NCBI GenBank assembly: GCA_051294375.1
Contig: CM119271.1
Coordinates: 6,573,632 to 6,637,631 of the forward strand
Length of the DNA stretch: 64,000 nucleotides
Reading direction: 5' to 3'
From: Paraspadella gotoi
Lineage: Eukaryota; Chaetognatha
Shown here: positions 21,596 through 33,322 of the stretch, in pieces
Layout of the letters: each line of letters starts with the position of its first letter
How positions within the stretch are numbered: position 1 is the first letter of the stretch
The notes under the pieces: generated by a model
Database searches by the model: none
The model's input: the letters and a program-made list of their open reading frames with translations, nothing else
Told to the model about the DNA's origin: nothing
Made by a program: the position numbers and the translations under genes

Positions 21596-24592
21596 TTATT
21601 TGGCTCTGGCAACGAGGTTCGAGAGAGAGATTGGGTTCCACAGAGAACCCTCTTGCGCGAAGATGACTTGCTTGTCGATGCAGATGTAGACGTTGCCAAA
21701 CTTGTAGACGGGTTTGGCCTCGAAGAACTTGTTGGGCACGGGCACGAAGACGACGTTGCTCTCCTCGGCTTTTTTGGCCACCAGGTCTTTGAAAGTGAGA
21801 TGAACGTTGGACGCTAGGCCGGCACCAACGCGTTGCCTGGCAACCGCGTCAAACTCGGAAGGGCTGAGCTCGCGAGCCCTTCGCTCGGTTGTCGTTAAAT
21901 AGGCAACGTTTTCTCGCGCGCCCGGCGCCAAATGCGCGTTAGTGCCCGAGACGGCGCGGTTCATAATCTCTAGCGCTTGATTGAGTTTATCCTTCACGAT
22001 TGGATGAGAGAGGGCCGCCTCCGGGATAATGCTCTTCCATCCTAAATACCTAAAAAGGGAAAAAATTAAAAATAAAACGCTCCTCTTGGAACAAATACAA
22101 AGTTATTCTACCATTTTGTAACTTCGTCGTAATTGGGATCGTGGTTCAGCCACGAACAGAGTGACTGAGTCCATTTAGGGAAAAAGTGCTTGTCGAGAAG
22201 GCTAACAATGGTGGCGGTGGGAAGCATGTCGGCCCAAGCCATAACCCAGTTCCACTGATCCAATATCTGCCGGTGAGGATTGACCTGAGGAAGAAAAATA
22301 TGAGCTGATCCCATCTATTAATCTAGAAAAACAGCAGGAAATCAATTCAAACCTTGAATTCGGCAAAGGCAGCGTGAAGTTTAGGAACGATGGAGCGTAA
22401 AATAAAAGCTTGTAATTCGGCCTGATCGAAGACTTTCTTCCAGGGCGACAATATCAGTTTTGCTAAAATATAAATAAATAAAAAAAATATATACAATGGT
22501 CTCAGAAATGAGTAATGCATCTGAGTTACGAAACTGACCAGATCCGTCCGAGGCGTGCCAATTAGTCAAGGCGGCGGCTAGTTTGTGCCTTATAGGCGCA
22601 AAGAGGGGCTGAAGACGGGCGCCCATGAGTGAAAGCCAGGGGTGGATCCAAGAGTGTATGGGAACGGTATCGGTCAATGGGTCCCACCGGTCAACCTCCG
22701 ATTGCAGCTTGGGCATGATCTGCGAATCGAGGATGTTGGCGAGAATCCAGCCGGGAATGCGGGGCGTCCACAGCTCGATGAAGGAGACGAGGGCTTCCGG
22801 ATCACGAACGTTCCATCTGGCGAGAATGGTCGCCCGAACCGGAGGCATCCAAGCGTCCCACAGAAGCCGGTGGTAGGGATCCATTGATTCGGTGTTGAGG
22901 CCGTCGGTGTACCTAGAAAGAAGTCACTAAATAATATACACGCTTCAAGACTTCAAATGTGAAAAGTGCTGATCCGACCAAACCTTGCTCCCACAGTATC
23001 TTCCAACAACTTCTGAAGCTCCTTCATCGTATCGAAGCCGAGCTTGGGCGCGCCGAGACAGTCCCAAGATTTCCACGACTTTCTAACGAGGGGCAGGGCT
23101 AGGGCGTGGCCGAGAGAGGAGAGCTCGTAGATGCGGTACTCTTCATAAAAGTCCTCTTGGAGTCTCTGAAAGAAGTGAGTGAGATCGTCTAGGGTAAGGG
23201 GATCCGCGGCATCGTCCTTGGCCTTATCCTCGTACTCCTCGATGAGGACGAGAAGCTCACGGTGCCGCTTCAAGAGTTTTTCCTCGTTTTCGACGAGGGC
23301 GTGCAAGCGTTCGTGTTCGTGCTTCATGTGAACGATTTGATCGTTGGCGTAACCCAGTTTGCGGTCGTTCTGAATGATCTCTTGCTCGGTGGCATCGCAG
23401 AGGAGATCAAGGTTGTGCAACAATTCGGGCATGTCAAAATATTTGCGATCGGAAGATGCGCGTGACTGGCCGTCCTCTCCCTCGTCGGTAGGACGAACGT
23501 GCTTCGAGGAAAAGCTCGCGTAACCCTGGAGTACCTTAGTTTGTTTGCCGGTCATGTCTGTCGAAAAGAAATTAAATTCTTAGATTTATACGAAGTTTCA
23601 CATACATAAAGAATTAAATATGTATCAGTTCTTAAAAGTTTCTCTTTTTTCAACTCACCAATAACTTTAATTTTATCCATCTTTGAGGAATCGGTGGCAG
23701 AGATTTTCCCCATCGCACCGGCGGGCGAAGAAGCGACAACCTCGTCGTAAGTCCGGTAGTTGTACTTGACCTTGCCCTTCTTGCCCGTCGGTGCTGAGTC
23801 CTTGCCCGACTTCTTCCTCCACTGGGACAACTTTTGGTGAAACTTCTCGTCCTCTTCCTCCTCAGAGTCGGCCCGTTTCGTTCCGACGAACCGCTCGTGA
23901 CCGGCGCCCTTCTTGATCAATACTTCTGTTCCGTAGGCCCCGACGGCGCCTCTTCCTGCCCGCTTGGAGGCTTCGACGGGAGTCACGATTCCTTCGCCCG
24001 ACTTGCCGAGACCCGAGCCCGCCTTGTAGCCCATCTTCTCCAGCAAGCGCTTTCCTATGCCCTTAGTGTGCCGCTCCCACTCACCGAGCCGCTCGTTGCC
24101 GACTTGACCGATGCCGACGCCGCTGCCGTAGCTGCGACCGACTTGTCCGAGACCGGCGAAGTGGCCCGAGACCCCGCCAGAGTCCGCCCCATCGGAGCCC
24201 TCCTCGCGATAGAGAACCTTGTCGGCCTTGAACTTTCCTTTGGAGGACCCGAATGATTTGGGCAGAGTCGTCTTCCTCATCATTCTCTCTTCCTCGGAAT
24301 CGGTGCTGATGTTCCCTTTCTCCTTCGTCTCCTCGTCGTCATCATCCTCCAAGTCTTCCCGTTCGCCGCCCGGCGGCCCGGCGGATCCTTTCTTCACCCC
24401 GCCGCTGACAAAGTTGATGGGGGCAGAATAATTCTTCTCTTTTTTCCTTTTGCCATCGTCCTCTTCCTCGCTGTCCTCCGCCCAAATGCCGTAGGTCTCA
24501 GACTCTTTGGTCCGTTTTCTCCGTTGTCGCGGGTAGAACTCGTTGTCCAAGTCGTAATCCGTGATTTCAAACTTTTCGTATTCCTCACCCAT
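21596..24592 (-). CDS. TFIP11: TFIP11 (tuftelin-interacting protein 11), spliceosome disassembly factor
   Basis: Six exons: 23659-24592, 22984-23557, 22539-22912, 22353-22462, 22112-22284, 21596-22049; 872 residues (human 837). Ortholog of yeast Ntr1, which activates the DHX15 helicase to release the intron-lariat spliceosome. N-terminal TIP domain ([26 protein letters not shown]), then a G-patch around residues 170-215 ([20 protein letters not shown]). A GCFC-type helical region follows, with [13 protein letters not shown] and [10 protein letters not shown]. The C-terminal third reads through [16 protein letters not shown]. The acidic and Gly-rich stretch between the TIP domain and the G-patch is longer than in vertebrates. 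Confidence 0.95.
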
Positions 24593-24973
24593 AGTGTCGT
24601 TCGAGTCTGATATTATCCCCTAATTAGTTAACGTTATTTTTTTTTTTTTAGATTTCTAGAACTGTTTCTTCGAAAAAACAGCATCTGAAAACAACAACAA
24701 ATGTTATTTAATGTCAATGCAATGGGTGCGGACTTGCCTAAAGAATTAATACTAAGAATAGGAAGAATACTAAAAAATACTAAGTCGGTAATAGAAATTC
24801 TATAACCAAAACAATGCCCAAAATTATTATACACTTAAAAAATTTTTTTCACAAAAAAAAACAACAAAAATAGCTAAAATCAACCTCGTAACAAACAAAA
24901 TAACCGAGACTTTCTTCAAGTAACCCGTTTGTCCAACAGAATAAAAAGAAAAGTTTCTACCGAGCCATTGTCA
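24593..24973. other. Gap between TFIP11 and the Ig-mucin gene
   Basis: AT-rich with several A- and T-runs. No gene seen. Confidence 0.5.
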
Positions 24974-27900
24974 TCAAACGCTCGTAGTGACAGACTCGAC
25001 CACGGGCGCGGGCGTCTCGGCGTACGAGTCGCCCTCCACTTGGTAGTTGTTGGCGCGGTGACGATGCGACACCACGTAATAGACGCCGGCCGCAGTGAAG
25101 CATAAAACGAAGGCGCAGACGACGATGAGAGGCACCACCCAATTTCCGCGTTCGCTTTTCACCACCCCCGTGGCTTTTCCAGTATTCGCAGCTTCTTCCG
25201 CGGCCAGCCGACCCCGAATTCTTCCTTCTTCGGATGACGAGGTTTCCAGTCTTCTCCCCAAAATTTCTCCGAAAGATTTTTTTGTTCTTTTTCATTGAAC
25301 AATTCGCCATATTCTATCTCACTCATGGGTCCAATGGCGGGAGTAGTTGCCGCCGTCGTAGCTTTGGTCGTCGGTTTAGTAATTAACTTTCTGGGTAGAG
25401 ATTTGGTTCTCATAAGCAATCTGACCATGACTTCGAATCTATTGACCTCGTTGTCCACCACGATTATTATGGCTGATTTTCTGAGCGCCTGATGCCAAGA
25501 AAGATAGGTGATATGAAGATCGAATCCATCGGAAAACTCTTCCGTGCCGTAAACTGTGACTTGTCCCTCCATCGTAGCCGCTTCTAGGCTAGTAAGGGTC
25601 AGGATGTGCACATGATCCGGCTTCAAAGGAGGAAAGGAAAGGAAATAGCAGCGGACAGTAAAGGGAATACGTGTGACTTCAACTTCGTGGTCGCAGCTCA
25701 ACTTTCCCCAGAAGACCAGTGGCTGTTCCCACTTGCGGACAAACTCTCTATTGTAACAATGAGCGTTATAATTGAAATTGAGAGACAACAAAAGGCGATT
25801 ATTGAACGAAGGCGATCGTTTTTTTCTTTCGATAGTCGTTGGCACTTCAGTTGCGAGATGATCAATTTCGCTCTCTTTTTCTATTTCTTCCTTCCTTTCT
25901 ACCTTTTCAGCATTTGAGCTTGGAGGTAAGGTTTTGATTTCCTCACCCACTGTATTCAAGTTATTTATTTCAGTTGTTTTAGTAGTAGTTGTTTTAGTAG
26001 TAGTTGCTATAGTAGTTGTAGTTGTTGGCATAGTAATAGAAGTAGTGGTTGTCGTAGTTGGTATAGTAGTCGTAGTCGTAGTTGTTGGAGTCGGTGTAGT
26101 AGTTGTAGACGGCCGAGTAGTTGGTTTAGTAGTAGAGGTAGTAGTTGGTTTAGTAGTAGAGGTAGTAGTTGGCGTAGTAGTAGACGTAGAGGTCATAGTA
26201 GTGGAGGTCGTAATAGTGGAGGTCGTAGTTGGAGTAGAAGTAGTTGTAGAGGTTGATGAAACTGTGTCTGGTATCTTTTCTTGTACGACATTAGAATCGT
26301 CGGCGTTATTATCATTATTGTTGAGGTTGTCATCATCACGAGGGTAGCCCGACTTCGATAATGAACCGTTTGTTGTATTTGCATTTGGCAATTGATTTGT
26401 CGTCGATCTAAGATCAGAAGTAATCATCGTGCTTGTCGAGATCTCTGATGGCAAGAACAAATCTTTTGTTTTAGCCCCCTCATCAATGGTCGAGAATTCA
26501 TTTTCAACAGATACTGAAGTAGAGTTAATTTCATTTCTTGCTTTAGTTGTTTCTTGCGAGTCAAAAGACGGCAATATGGAAGAGTCTTCTTCCGACATCG
26601 ATTCATTCAACCAAGTCATCGTCGTAGTGGTTGATTTCGTGGTTAATGTTGTGGAAGGAAAATCAGTGGTGGTAGTAATTGAGGCCAAGGCAAATTCCCT
26701 TATCTCCTCCTCTCTTTCCCCTTGGAAACTTGCCTCGAGATCTCTCCTCGTCTCCAACTTCTGTTCCATGTTAAATTTTGACTTAAATTTGTCTTCGCTT
26801 AATGAGATTGCCTCGAACTCGGCCTTCACCACTGTTGGCCCAAAAAAACCTTCGCCGATACTTCCGTCCTGACCGTCCGCCGATATTCTTACAATATCTT
26901 TCGGGTAGAACCAGCTGACGTTCTTGTAGGGAATCACCGGCACCGATTTGATATGACAAATGACAACTAATTTCTGAGACTCGCGGGAAAGATCCAAAAA
27001 GCGCGGACCCTTAAAGGAGCAGTTGATGGTCGGCTCCCGATAAACCGTCACGTCGAAAGATTCGCTAATGGTGGCCACACCGAAATCGAGGACATTAAAG
27101 TGAACCTTGGCTACCGGGGGCTCAAGATACTTGCAGCCGTCTGGCGGGATGGTGATGCGACATGCGCTGGAATTGGCCAAACAGTCGGCCTCTACGGGCT
27201 CGGGTTCGACTTTTTTGCCTTTGATGTTCCAATTGAAGGAGAGATCTTCGATTTCAGGGATTACCGCCACGCTAACGTTGCAAGAGGGAGGGCTCCAGAA
27301 GTCACTATCGATCAGATAACGACGAATTTCGGACGAACAAGTGACATTGACACCGTGCGTCAGTTGGAGACGGGGAGTTACAACGTAGACCAAATTTGGT
27401 GCCTGAGAAATCTCGATTTGAACCGTGATGTTTTTGTCTGTGGAGATAAGAGTGAAGTGAGCGCAAATGGAATACGAAATTGAGTAAAAGAACACCTACC
27501 AATGTCATTTTTCTTTGGGCGAAATTTGAAAAACCCATAAGATTTATTCCATGGATTTTTCTTGGCGAATGAATCGACGTACTGTCCAACTTTTTTGTCA
27601 CTCGCGAATAACAAAAACTTGACTTGACCATAGTGATTTACACTTCTACTTATTTTGCACGAAATGTTGACCATTCGGTTGACAACCCAGGGAAACCCAT
27701 CGTGACTGAACAAAAAATATTTACGTATTTATCATCGATTCTAAACTTTTAAGTTTATTTGATAAAAAACCTGCATTCCAAATCCCTGACGATCGTGACT
27801 TGAAACGTTTTTGAAGTCATAACAGCCAATATAGTGCATTTGTACTTGTCCGGGTGACCGATGTTTTCGTCGTCCATGTTGGCGGCGCGTATAACTAAAT

Positions 27901-28315
27901 GCGAGCTGCTGTTGTCCGATTTAATTTCGTAGTGTTCCATCAATGACGGCTGCATCATCTTGACTAATTTCGTAAAAGCAAATTTAAGTTTCGCACATCG
28001 GGGAGGGGCGTTATATGATCTAAGGAAATGATACTTACTCGTGTACTGAAAAAAATCGCTTCCCTTTATGGAGAAAAGCTCAAGACTACTGTCCCCTCTG
28101 GCCCACAAACAGTCCCGGTTGGTGGTGATGTTGGTCTGAGGAAAGGTCGCAGTCTTAAAGGGACACTCCATGTCTAGCTCGCCTCCTTCTTTGATTGTGT
28201 AAAATTTACTTGAACCTTCATCAGTTGGCCGAAAGGCGGCCGCAGAAGAAATGATTATGGCCATTATCAGAAGCGTTAACTTCCAAGCCATTTTCCGCTT
28301 CGAGGTCTTGGACAT
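24974..28315 (-). CDS. Unrecognised single-pass membrane protein with Ig-like N-terminus and mucin stalk
   Basis: Five exons: 28039-28315, 27771-27963, 27500-27705, 25323-27437, 24974-25266; 1027 residues. A signal peptide follows MSKTSKRKMAWK. The Cys-containing extracellular region with many Asn-X-Ser/Thr sites looks Ig-like (NVTCSSEIRR, LVVICHIKSVPV), but I cannot name a family. A Thr-rich, mucin-like stalk is encoded by about 25960-26270. A furin-type site RKKRS follows, then a second extracellular domain with two or three Cys. The membrane span is VVPLIVVCAFVLCFTAAGV. The 30-residue tail ends TSV, a possible class I PDZ ligand. The last 56-bp intron is needed to restore frame into the membrane span. 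Likely a cell-surface receptor or adhesion molecule. Confidence 0.7.
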
Positions 28316-28348
28316 ATATCGCAATAATTGATTTGTAGGAAAGATTCT

Positions 28349-28371
28349 CTGCATAAAAAGGGGAAAAATAG
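28349..28371 (-). promoter_or_regulatory. Acceptor-like site before the Ig-mucin gene
   Basis: Minus-strand TTTTTCCCCTTTTTATGCAG ends 33 nt before the ATG at 28315. It argues against the upstream open codons being translated. Confidence 0.55.
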
Positions 28372-28652
28372 TTTTTAACTCTTTAAAGCTTTTCAAAGAA
28401 TGTTAATAAATCCGACAAAAACACGAAAAGGCAAATTGCATTATGCATGGATATCGACTTCTCAAATAATTTAAAACGCGGATAATGAAATTAATTATTT
28501 TCAAAACAGAATAGAAAACTGTTTCGATCTCAAAATCGGTTGCGCCTCAATTTTAAAAAATATTAACCTAAATAAATCTATCTCAATAGATATTTGAAAA
28601 ACTTTTTGCGCAAGTGACCAAAATCTATCTACCAAATAATGCCTTTTACTAC

Positions 28653-28850
28653 GAACGTTAGCCAAAAAAATAAAGGTTAATTATAACATTATATGATTTA
28701 CATCTACAGAAGGCTTCATATTATAAAATGTAGTACCCCTTTTTGTGACCAGAACGTTAGCCAAAAAAATAAAGGTTAATTATAACATTATATGATTTAC
28801 ATCTACAGAAGGCTTCATTTATAAAATGTAGTACCTTTTTTTTGTGACCA
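28653..28850. repeat. 99-bp tandem duplication
   Basis: Copies begin at 28653 and 28752 with GAACGTTAGCCAAAAAAATA and run through AAATGTAGTACC and TGTGACCAGAA. The second copy flows into the foldback element, so the duplication includes the element's left terminus plus flanking DNA. Confidence 0.9.
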
Positions 28851-29521
28851 GAATCTGTTCCCACCAAACTACCCAATCAAATTTAATGAAATATTACATT
28901 TAGAGTGCTAATGACTATATAAATGGAACTATCGAGGCGATATTTTGATATTCAACCCCTGACAAGAGATACAGGGCCCTTGGGTGGACCCCTGGGGGGC
29001 AAAAAATGTTAAAATTTTTTTTTTATTTTTCCAATATTTTTAGTAGCATCAGGTGCATTGACGTTTTAAAACATAAGAAAAAAACATTTTAGAATAAAAT
29101 TGATAAATTTGCCATAATTAAGCATGGTTGAAGATGCATGGTTCATCGTTTTACTTCCATTTTCCCCAAATTATTCCAAATCTGCCTTTAACTGCTGATG
29201 TTCATGAAGCTAAAAATTAAGGTAAATGAATATTTTTGAGGTAATAAATACGTTTTTGTGGAATAGTAAACGTCTGCGCAACTGTTTAAAACAAAAATAA
29301 TCAAAAAATTTGAAAAATTTTTTGACCATTTGTGGCCCTCAGGGGCTGTCCCCTCAGGGCCCCTTATCTCAGCTTAGGGGTAGAATGTAAAAAATTCGCC
29401 TCGATAGTTCCATTTGTATCACAACTGGTACTTTTCATTAAATTCTATTCAGTAGTTTTCTCGGAACGTGTTCTGGTCACAAAAAAGGGGTACCACATTT
29501 TATAATATGAAGCCTTCTGTA
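28804..29521. mobile_element. Foldback/MITE-like element with long inverted termini
   Basis: The left terminus TACAGAAGGCTTCAT is repeated inverted at 29507-29521. Matching arms of roughly 200 bp include ATGGAACTATCGAGGCGA and blocks rich in GGGCCC. The centre is AT-rich without an open frame, so the element would be non-autonomous. No clear target-site duplication seen. Confidence 0.75.
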
Positions 29522-29651
29522 CTTAAAATTGGTGAAAAATAATCGAAATTGTAACTATCGTGTCAGCATCAAAGGCTCAATAAAAACAGTTACGATAATA
29601 AAAAGAAAAAAAGTACTAAGGGGAAAAAAAAAGTCGCCACCGCGAAAAATG

Positions 29652-32113
29652 TCACAAATTGCCGAGCGTATTAACGGTGGTGGACGTGTAGGTGGTAGCC
29701 GTGGCGGTGCTGGAAATGACGAGGGCGAGTTTCTTAGTGCCTCTCTCTTCGGCCACCTTTAGCATCTCCCCAATAACCTCCGCCACCGTAGTCTCGCATT
29801 TGCGCGGCTCCGGCAACGGGTTGGCCGACGATTCGAAGGCGCCGATGCCAGGGTTGAGCGGGGAGACCTGATTGAGGGTGGCCTCGTCTCGGTGCCACGT
29901 GTCGAGCAACTCGGACATGCTTTTCAGCGCCGCCATGGGGCATCGCTCGAAGGTGCGAACCACGTTCTGGATGATGGGCGAATCGCGGTCCCGAATGATC
30001 CGGGCGAACACGAAGCTAAAGAAACCGAAGACTGAGTCGAAAGTGTATTTGAGGAGTTTGTCGGTCATGACCCGGTTGCGGTCGCGATCCCGATCCTTGA
30101 TCCGTAGACGTCGCTTGAGGTCCCCAATGGGCCACTTGACGAGGATGCGGTGGAAAACCTTGACGGCGACCTCGATTATCTCGAGACTCGTCATAGAATG
30201 GACGAGAAGGGCCTGAGCGATGTTGTAGGAGCAGGCGATGGAGATGAACCACTTGGTCTGCAACTCTTCCGCTTCCAGACACCACCGTAAGTATTGTGCC
30301 ACCGGACGGAGAATGGCTGCCGCTTGTGGCGGAAGTTTGCCGATTATGCCCACTTTGAGGCTAACGCTAGACCTGAATTTGAGGAAAAACAAGTTTGAGC
30401 AAACAATGCCGGCTCTGCCCACGATCATTAGCGATAAGCAGCTAATTAATTAATACAGTTTGCATTTATATTTAATCAAAAAAATAAAAATCATAATCAA
30501 TTAGTGAAACAGGTTTTTTTGTTTTTTCCATTTAAACTCATTTCCACTCGGACGATTCCATCTAAACTTGATTTCCAGATCAATCACACACTTCTTTACC
30601 CACACACACAATTTCAAGTAAATCGCCTCATCCACTAATTGGCGTTCATTGCTAAGGGGGGACGAACGGACGGACGAACAGACTTTTTATTTGAACAATT
30701 CTGACATGATTTAAATGAATGACCGACAAGTTTGGGGGGGGTGTTAGTTTCTTCCCGACAAGGGCGGACCGACAAAGTGAATTATAGAGCCGGAATCTAC
30801 TGTAACAAGATCCGGCTAAAAATCTGAATAAATCGGAATTTAATCGGGCATACTCCTCTCCTGCTCGGTCACCTGTCGCTTCGCCTCGTTTCCATATCAC
30901 AGGTTTGGCAAATGAGATACATGACGTGGATCCACGAGTCGATGGCGTCGGGGTTCTCGTGCTCATCGTGAATGACCTTCCAGCATTCCAGTAGACCCTC
31001 GACAAGCTCGTACTCGACAACCCACATGTGCATCAACGCCGAGACCAGATCGGCCGCGCGTTCGCATTCGAAGATCTGGTCGAGAAACTTAAGCACGTTG
31101 CGAAGTAGGTCGAGCCGGGTCGAACTCTGCAGGATAAACTCGATGTTCTTGGAGATTGACGGCGTGGTGTCCGGATCAGGTTTTACGATCTGCGCCGCCT
31201 GCGACTCCGAGGAAGACACCGTCGAAAGCACAGTTCGGTCTTCGATGAGCGGCAGGATTGGTTTCTTGATGATGCAACGCCCGTAGAGCGTTTCTATCCA
31301 GGGTGTGGTTTCCTGTTCGCTGATCGAGTCGAAAATAGTGGTCACTAAACGAGTGGTCTCAACGAGCAACGGGGCGTCGGTGCTGATCTGCAGGATCCAA
31401 TAAATTAGTTCCATCACTTTAGTTTCGGCGGCCATCACGGCGCAGGCCTCTCTCTGGCAGGCCATGTTGCCGAGAATGCCGACGGCGATCTCGGTGTAGC
31501 GCGGCTCCACGCCCACAGACTTGTAGATGGCACCGACGAGAAGATCGATGGCATTGTATTCCAACAGCAGTTTGACCACGTCGGGTTCGGAGGTCATGTC
31601 CCACAAACTGCACAACTCCGCCTCGGTCTCTTCGTCGATCTTTTCCCCGGCTAGGGATGGAGCAGCTCGAGAGTTTCCGTCGGAGGGGGAAATGAGGGCG
31701 ACTGCTTTTGAGTCGGAAAGGGAAGAGGAGGGGGGAGGTGGGCCATTGGGTTCGTCCTCGGGAACTTCGGTCAATTTGTCAGATTTTCCATTTTTCGCTT
31801 CTGCGATTTCCGCGACGAACGACGACGCCGAGTCTTCGGTGGACTCTGTCTCCGCCGTCGATTCGATCCCTGCCGTCGTCTCCTTCTTTGGGTCTTTGAG
31901 GGAATTCCCTTCTCCCGGTTCCGACGTTTCCGAAGGATCGAGGGCGTCTCGGTGCAGGCCTTCCACCTGGCGAAGGAGTTTCAAAAGAGTGGAGAAGAGC
32001 CATTGCTTGGAATAGGCCGTGCCGCCGATGGCGTCGCTGGCCAAAGCCTCGGCCTCTTCGCGCCCTTCGCCGTCGCGGGGGGGAGACGGGTTACGAATCA
32101 AGGGCTTCGACAT
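29652..32113 (-). CDS. SAAL1: SAAL1 (serum amyloid A-like 1) helical-repeat protein
   Basis: Two exons: 30873-32113 and 29652-30372; 653 residues (human 474). Conserved blocks are RNPSPPRDGEG, IGGTAYSKQWLFSTLLKLL, ELCSLWDMTSEPDVVKLLLE, TEIAVGILGNMACQREAC and LLVETTRLVTTIF. It is an armadillo-like protein; in vertebrates it is linked to cell proliferation. Exon 1 is clear. Joining it to the second open frame across a 500-bp intron rests on matching phase and weak resemblance of the helical C-terminal half to human SAAL1. If wrong, exon 1 alone would read 414 residues. A Ser/Glu-rich insertion separates the first two conserved blocks. Confidence 0.8.
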
Positions 32114-33322
32114 CCTCCCCGACTGAAAGGGGAATAGAAGAAAAGGGAAAGGGGAAGATGGGAAAGGCTTTTTTTTTTGCGTGTGGGACAGATATTATGG
32201 CATAAGAATAGAGATAAAAATATCGAGAGTAAAAAGTGGCAGTGTTATAAAAAAAAACCGTTGGGAATTTTTTTTAAATTTTTTTTTACAAACGATAAAT
32301 TTGTATTCGTGCACTTTCACGCACTTTGTGAGAGTCAAAAATCGTGAAGGACATTTGAACCAAAAAATTGTGGCTAATAAAGTCACGATCTCCTCGAACG
32401 GGAGGATTGATTCTCACAACAGTGAATGTAATAGGAACGGAAGATTGCTTGTGGTGTGGACGTTGTTAACCGAACTTTTTTAGAGACAAAATAAAACCAT
32501 GCAAATACTAACAAATCGTGATTGAATACTCGTTACTTAGTGCGACAGTTTTTCATAACTGTCATTCAATTAACAAGCTACGTATACAATGTGAAAATCT
32601 ACTAATACTAATAAAACAAATGGGTAGTTAACACTAGCCCGAGACTTAGCGTTTGAATCCGCATGTAGCTTTCGCTGAAAATTTGTTAGTAAAATGTAAA
32701 ATTCACTTTTTATGAAATATAGAAGCAGTATTTTAGACTAGATTATATTCTCAAAAAACTGCTAGTAACAATGCGATAACAGTTTCTCACGTAGTCAAAC
32801 GGCAGCATCCTTAACGTGAACACAAATGAATTTAATTTTTTCGTTAGAGAGATTTCGTAACATCATATAAATACAACCCACGGAGTTTAATGAAACTTTC
32901 AAGATATTTTGGGCATTTACGTAATTTTCTATATTATTTTATATATGATATCCTAGAATTTAATATAAAGAAAATTAATCAAAAATGTTCTTTTTTTACT
33001 ACATACAATTTATAATTAACCAAAACAAGTAAGAAAAACACTGCTAGCGTTAAAAATTAAACGAAAGTCCACGATTTCCGTGGGTTTTACGAATCTCAGA
33101 TAGTCTCAGCTATGCTATCACGAAAGGTTACAAATATAAAAAAAGTAAACTGTAACCAATTTAACTTATCAATAGTAAAATGCCAATATTACTAGCAAAA
33201 AAAAGCTAATAAACGTTGTAATTCTTAGAAGTTCGTCTGCCGTGCCTATTCTTCCACCCATTCCGTTTTTTTATTTTTTTTTATTTTTGAGTGAGAGCCT
33301 CGCGGAAATCCGTTTTTGTTCG
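32114..33322. other. 1.2-kb gap between SAAL1 and MXD
   Basis: AT-rich, only short open frames on either strand, none recognisable. It likely holds MXD 5' distal and SAAL1 leader sequence. Nothing else seen. Confidence 0.5.
32123..32150 (-). promoter_or_regulatory. Acceptor-like site before SAAL1
   Basis: Minus-strand TTCTTCTATTCCCCTTTCAG ends 9 nt before the ATG at 32113. One of the strongest sites in the window. Confidence 0.55.

Larger units (their letters stand above)
28316..29651. other. Gap holding a foldback element
   Basis: AT-rich spacer between the Ig-mucin gene and SAAL1. It contains a 99-bp tandem duplication and a roughly 0.7-kb inverted-repeat element, listed separately. No gene seen. 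Confidence 0.6.

Noticed and set aside
25934-26347. Plus-strand Val-rich open frame
   Set aside because: Antisense shadow of the Thr-rich mucin stalk; poly-Val is what anti-Thr codons encode.
25159-27495. A 778-codon open frame read as one complete C-terminal exon
   Set aside because: It reads through a 56-bp GT-AG intron (25267-25322); removing it joins in phase to a frame with a clear membrane span.
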